Below, one piece after another: positions 15,975 to 16,228 of a DNA stretch of 16,228 nucleotides. A program made the position numbers and the translations under genes. How positions within the stretch are numbered: the first letter of the stretch is position 1; every line of letters starts with the position of its first letter. A model generated the notes under the pieces. It saw nothing but the letters and a program-made list of their open reading frames with translations. It did not search any database and had not been told where the DNA came from. This DNA comes from Bacteroidota bacterium (GTDB lineage: Bacteria; Pseudomonadota; Alphaproteobacteria; Puniceispirillales; Puniceispirillaceae), in assembly GCA_009936825.1 (NCBI GenBank), contig JAACDV010000277.1:1-16228 (forward strand), written 5' to 3'.

Positions 15975-16228
15975 ATGGCAGTTAAGGCAAACCATCAGAA
16001 TGAGAGCGAAACCGCAGCGCCCGAAGGCGCTGTCGACGCCCCTGATAGCGATGCAGTTCAGCAGACGTTGAAAACGCTGTTGCGGCTTGGCAAGGAGCGC
16101 GGCTTTGTCACCCATGACGAGCTGAATGCCGCATTGCCCGCTGAGGATTTTACCTCGGAGCAGATTGACGATTTCATGTCGACGCTGAGCGAGATGGGCG
16201 TTTCGGTGGTTGAGGCAGCTGAGGGCGA
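15975..16228 (+). CDS. rpoD: RNA polymerase primary sigma factor RpoD, N-terminal part
   Basis: The frame from the ATG at 15975 stays open to the window end, 84 complete codons. After an acidic, alanine-rich leader of about 27 residues comes sigma-70 region 1.1: TLKTLLRLGKERGFVTHDELNAALP, then SEQIDDFMSTLSEMGVSVVEA. This is the domain that occupies the DNA channel of the holoenzyme before promoter opening. The rest of the protein lies outside the window. Position directly after dnaG matches the usual dnaG-rpoD order and supports the call. The ribosome site (AGAAAGCAG) is weak, so the exact start is slightly uncertain. Confidence 0.93.
   Translation, partial: MAVKANHQNESETAAPEGAVDAPDSDAVQQTLKTLLRLGKERGFVTHDELNAALPAEDFTSEQIDDFMSTLSEMGVSVVEAAEG

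Noticed and set aside
15805..16071. 88-residue plus-strand frame across the rpoD start
   Set aside because: It overlaps rpoD in another frame, and the rpoD frame carries the recognisable region 1.1.

Overview
The window is a stretch of bacterial chromosome, most likely from an alphaproteobacterium. The evidence is the run carA, YqeY-like gene, dnaG, rpoD, together with an ELM1-family (DUF1022) gene, a class I gamma-type aspartate aminotransferase and a Tat-exported MsrP. GC content looks close to 50% by eye. That composition and gene set would suit a marine lineage such as SAR116 (Puniceispirillales), but this is inference and no marker settles it. Almost all genes are single-copy housekeeping genes. 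I see no integrase, transposase, tRNA, rRNA or CRISPR array.

Layout. Positions 1-560 carry no gene. They hold five tandem 15-bp repeats starting at the window edge, two adjacent DnaA-box-like 9-mers and a very AT-rich stretch, which together look like a replication-origin type region. uvrB follows on the minus strand, with an unusual low-complexity N-terminal extension. Divergent from it are a small stand-alone DUF4268 protein, an aspartate aminotransferase and msrP, all on the plus strand. msrP converges on an ELM1-family gene. A Lrp/AsnC regulator is divergent from ELM1 and converges on greA. Then come carB and carA on the minus strand, two bases apart and clearly an operon. After a 415-bp gap, the YqeY-like gene, dnaG and the start of rpoD run on the plus strand, and rpoD leaves the window.

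How the genes fit together. carAB supplies carbamoyl phosphate for pyrimidines and arginine. dnaG and rpoD form a primase/sigma-70 pair as in the macromolecular-synthesis arrangement. greA and uvrB serve transcription fidelity and nucleotide excision repair. msrP repairs oxidised periplasmic methionines, but its membrane partner msrQ is not beside it.

The most notable signals lie outside the genes. They are the origin-like region at the left edge; a bipartite sequence shared upstream of dnaG and rpoD, one half of which also recurs in the origin-like region; and a recurring habit of 14-15-bp tandem repeats at gene edges (the left edge, the uvrB 5' end, the msrP/ELM1 junction and the lrp/greA junction). 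I do not see an obvious new multi-gene system.
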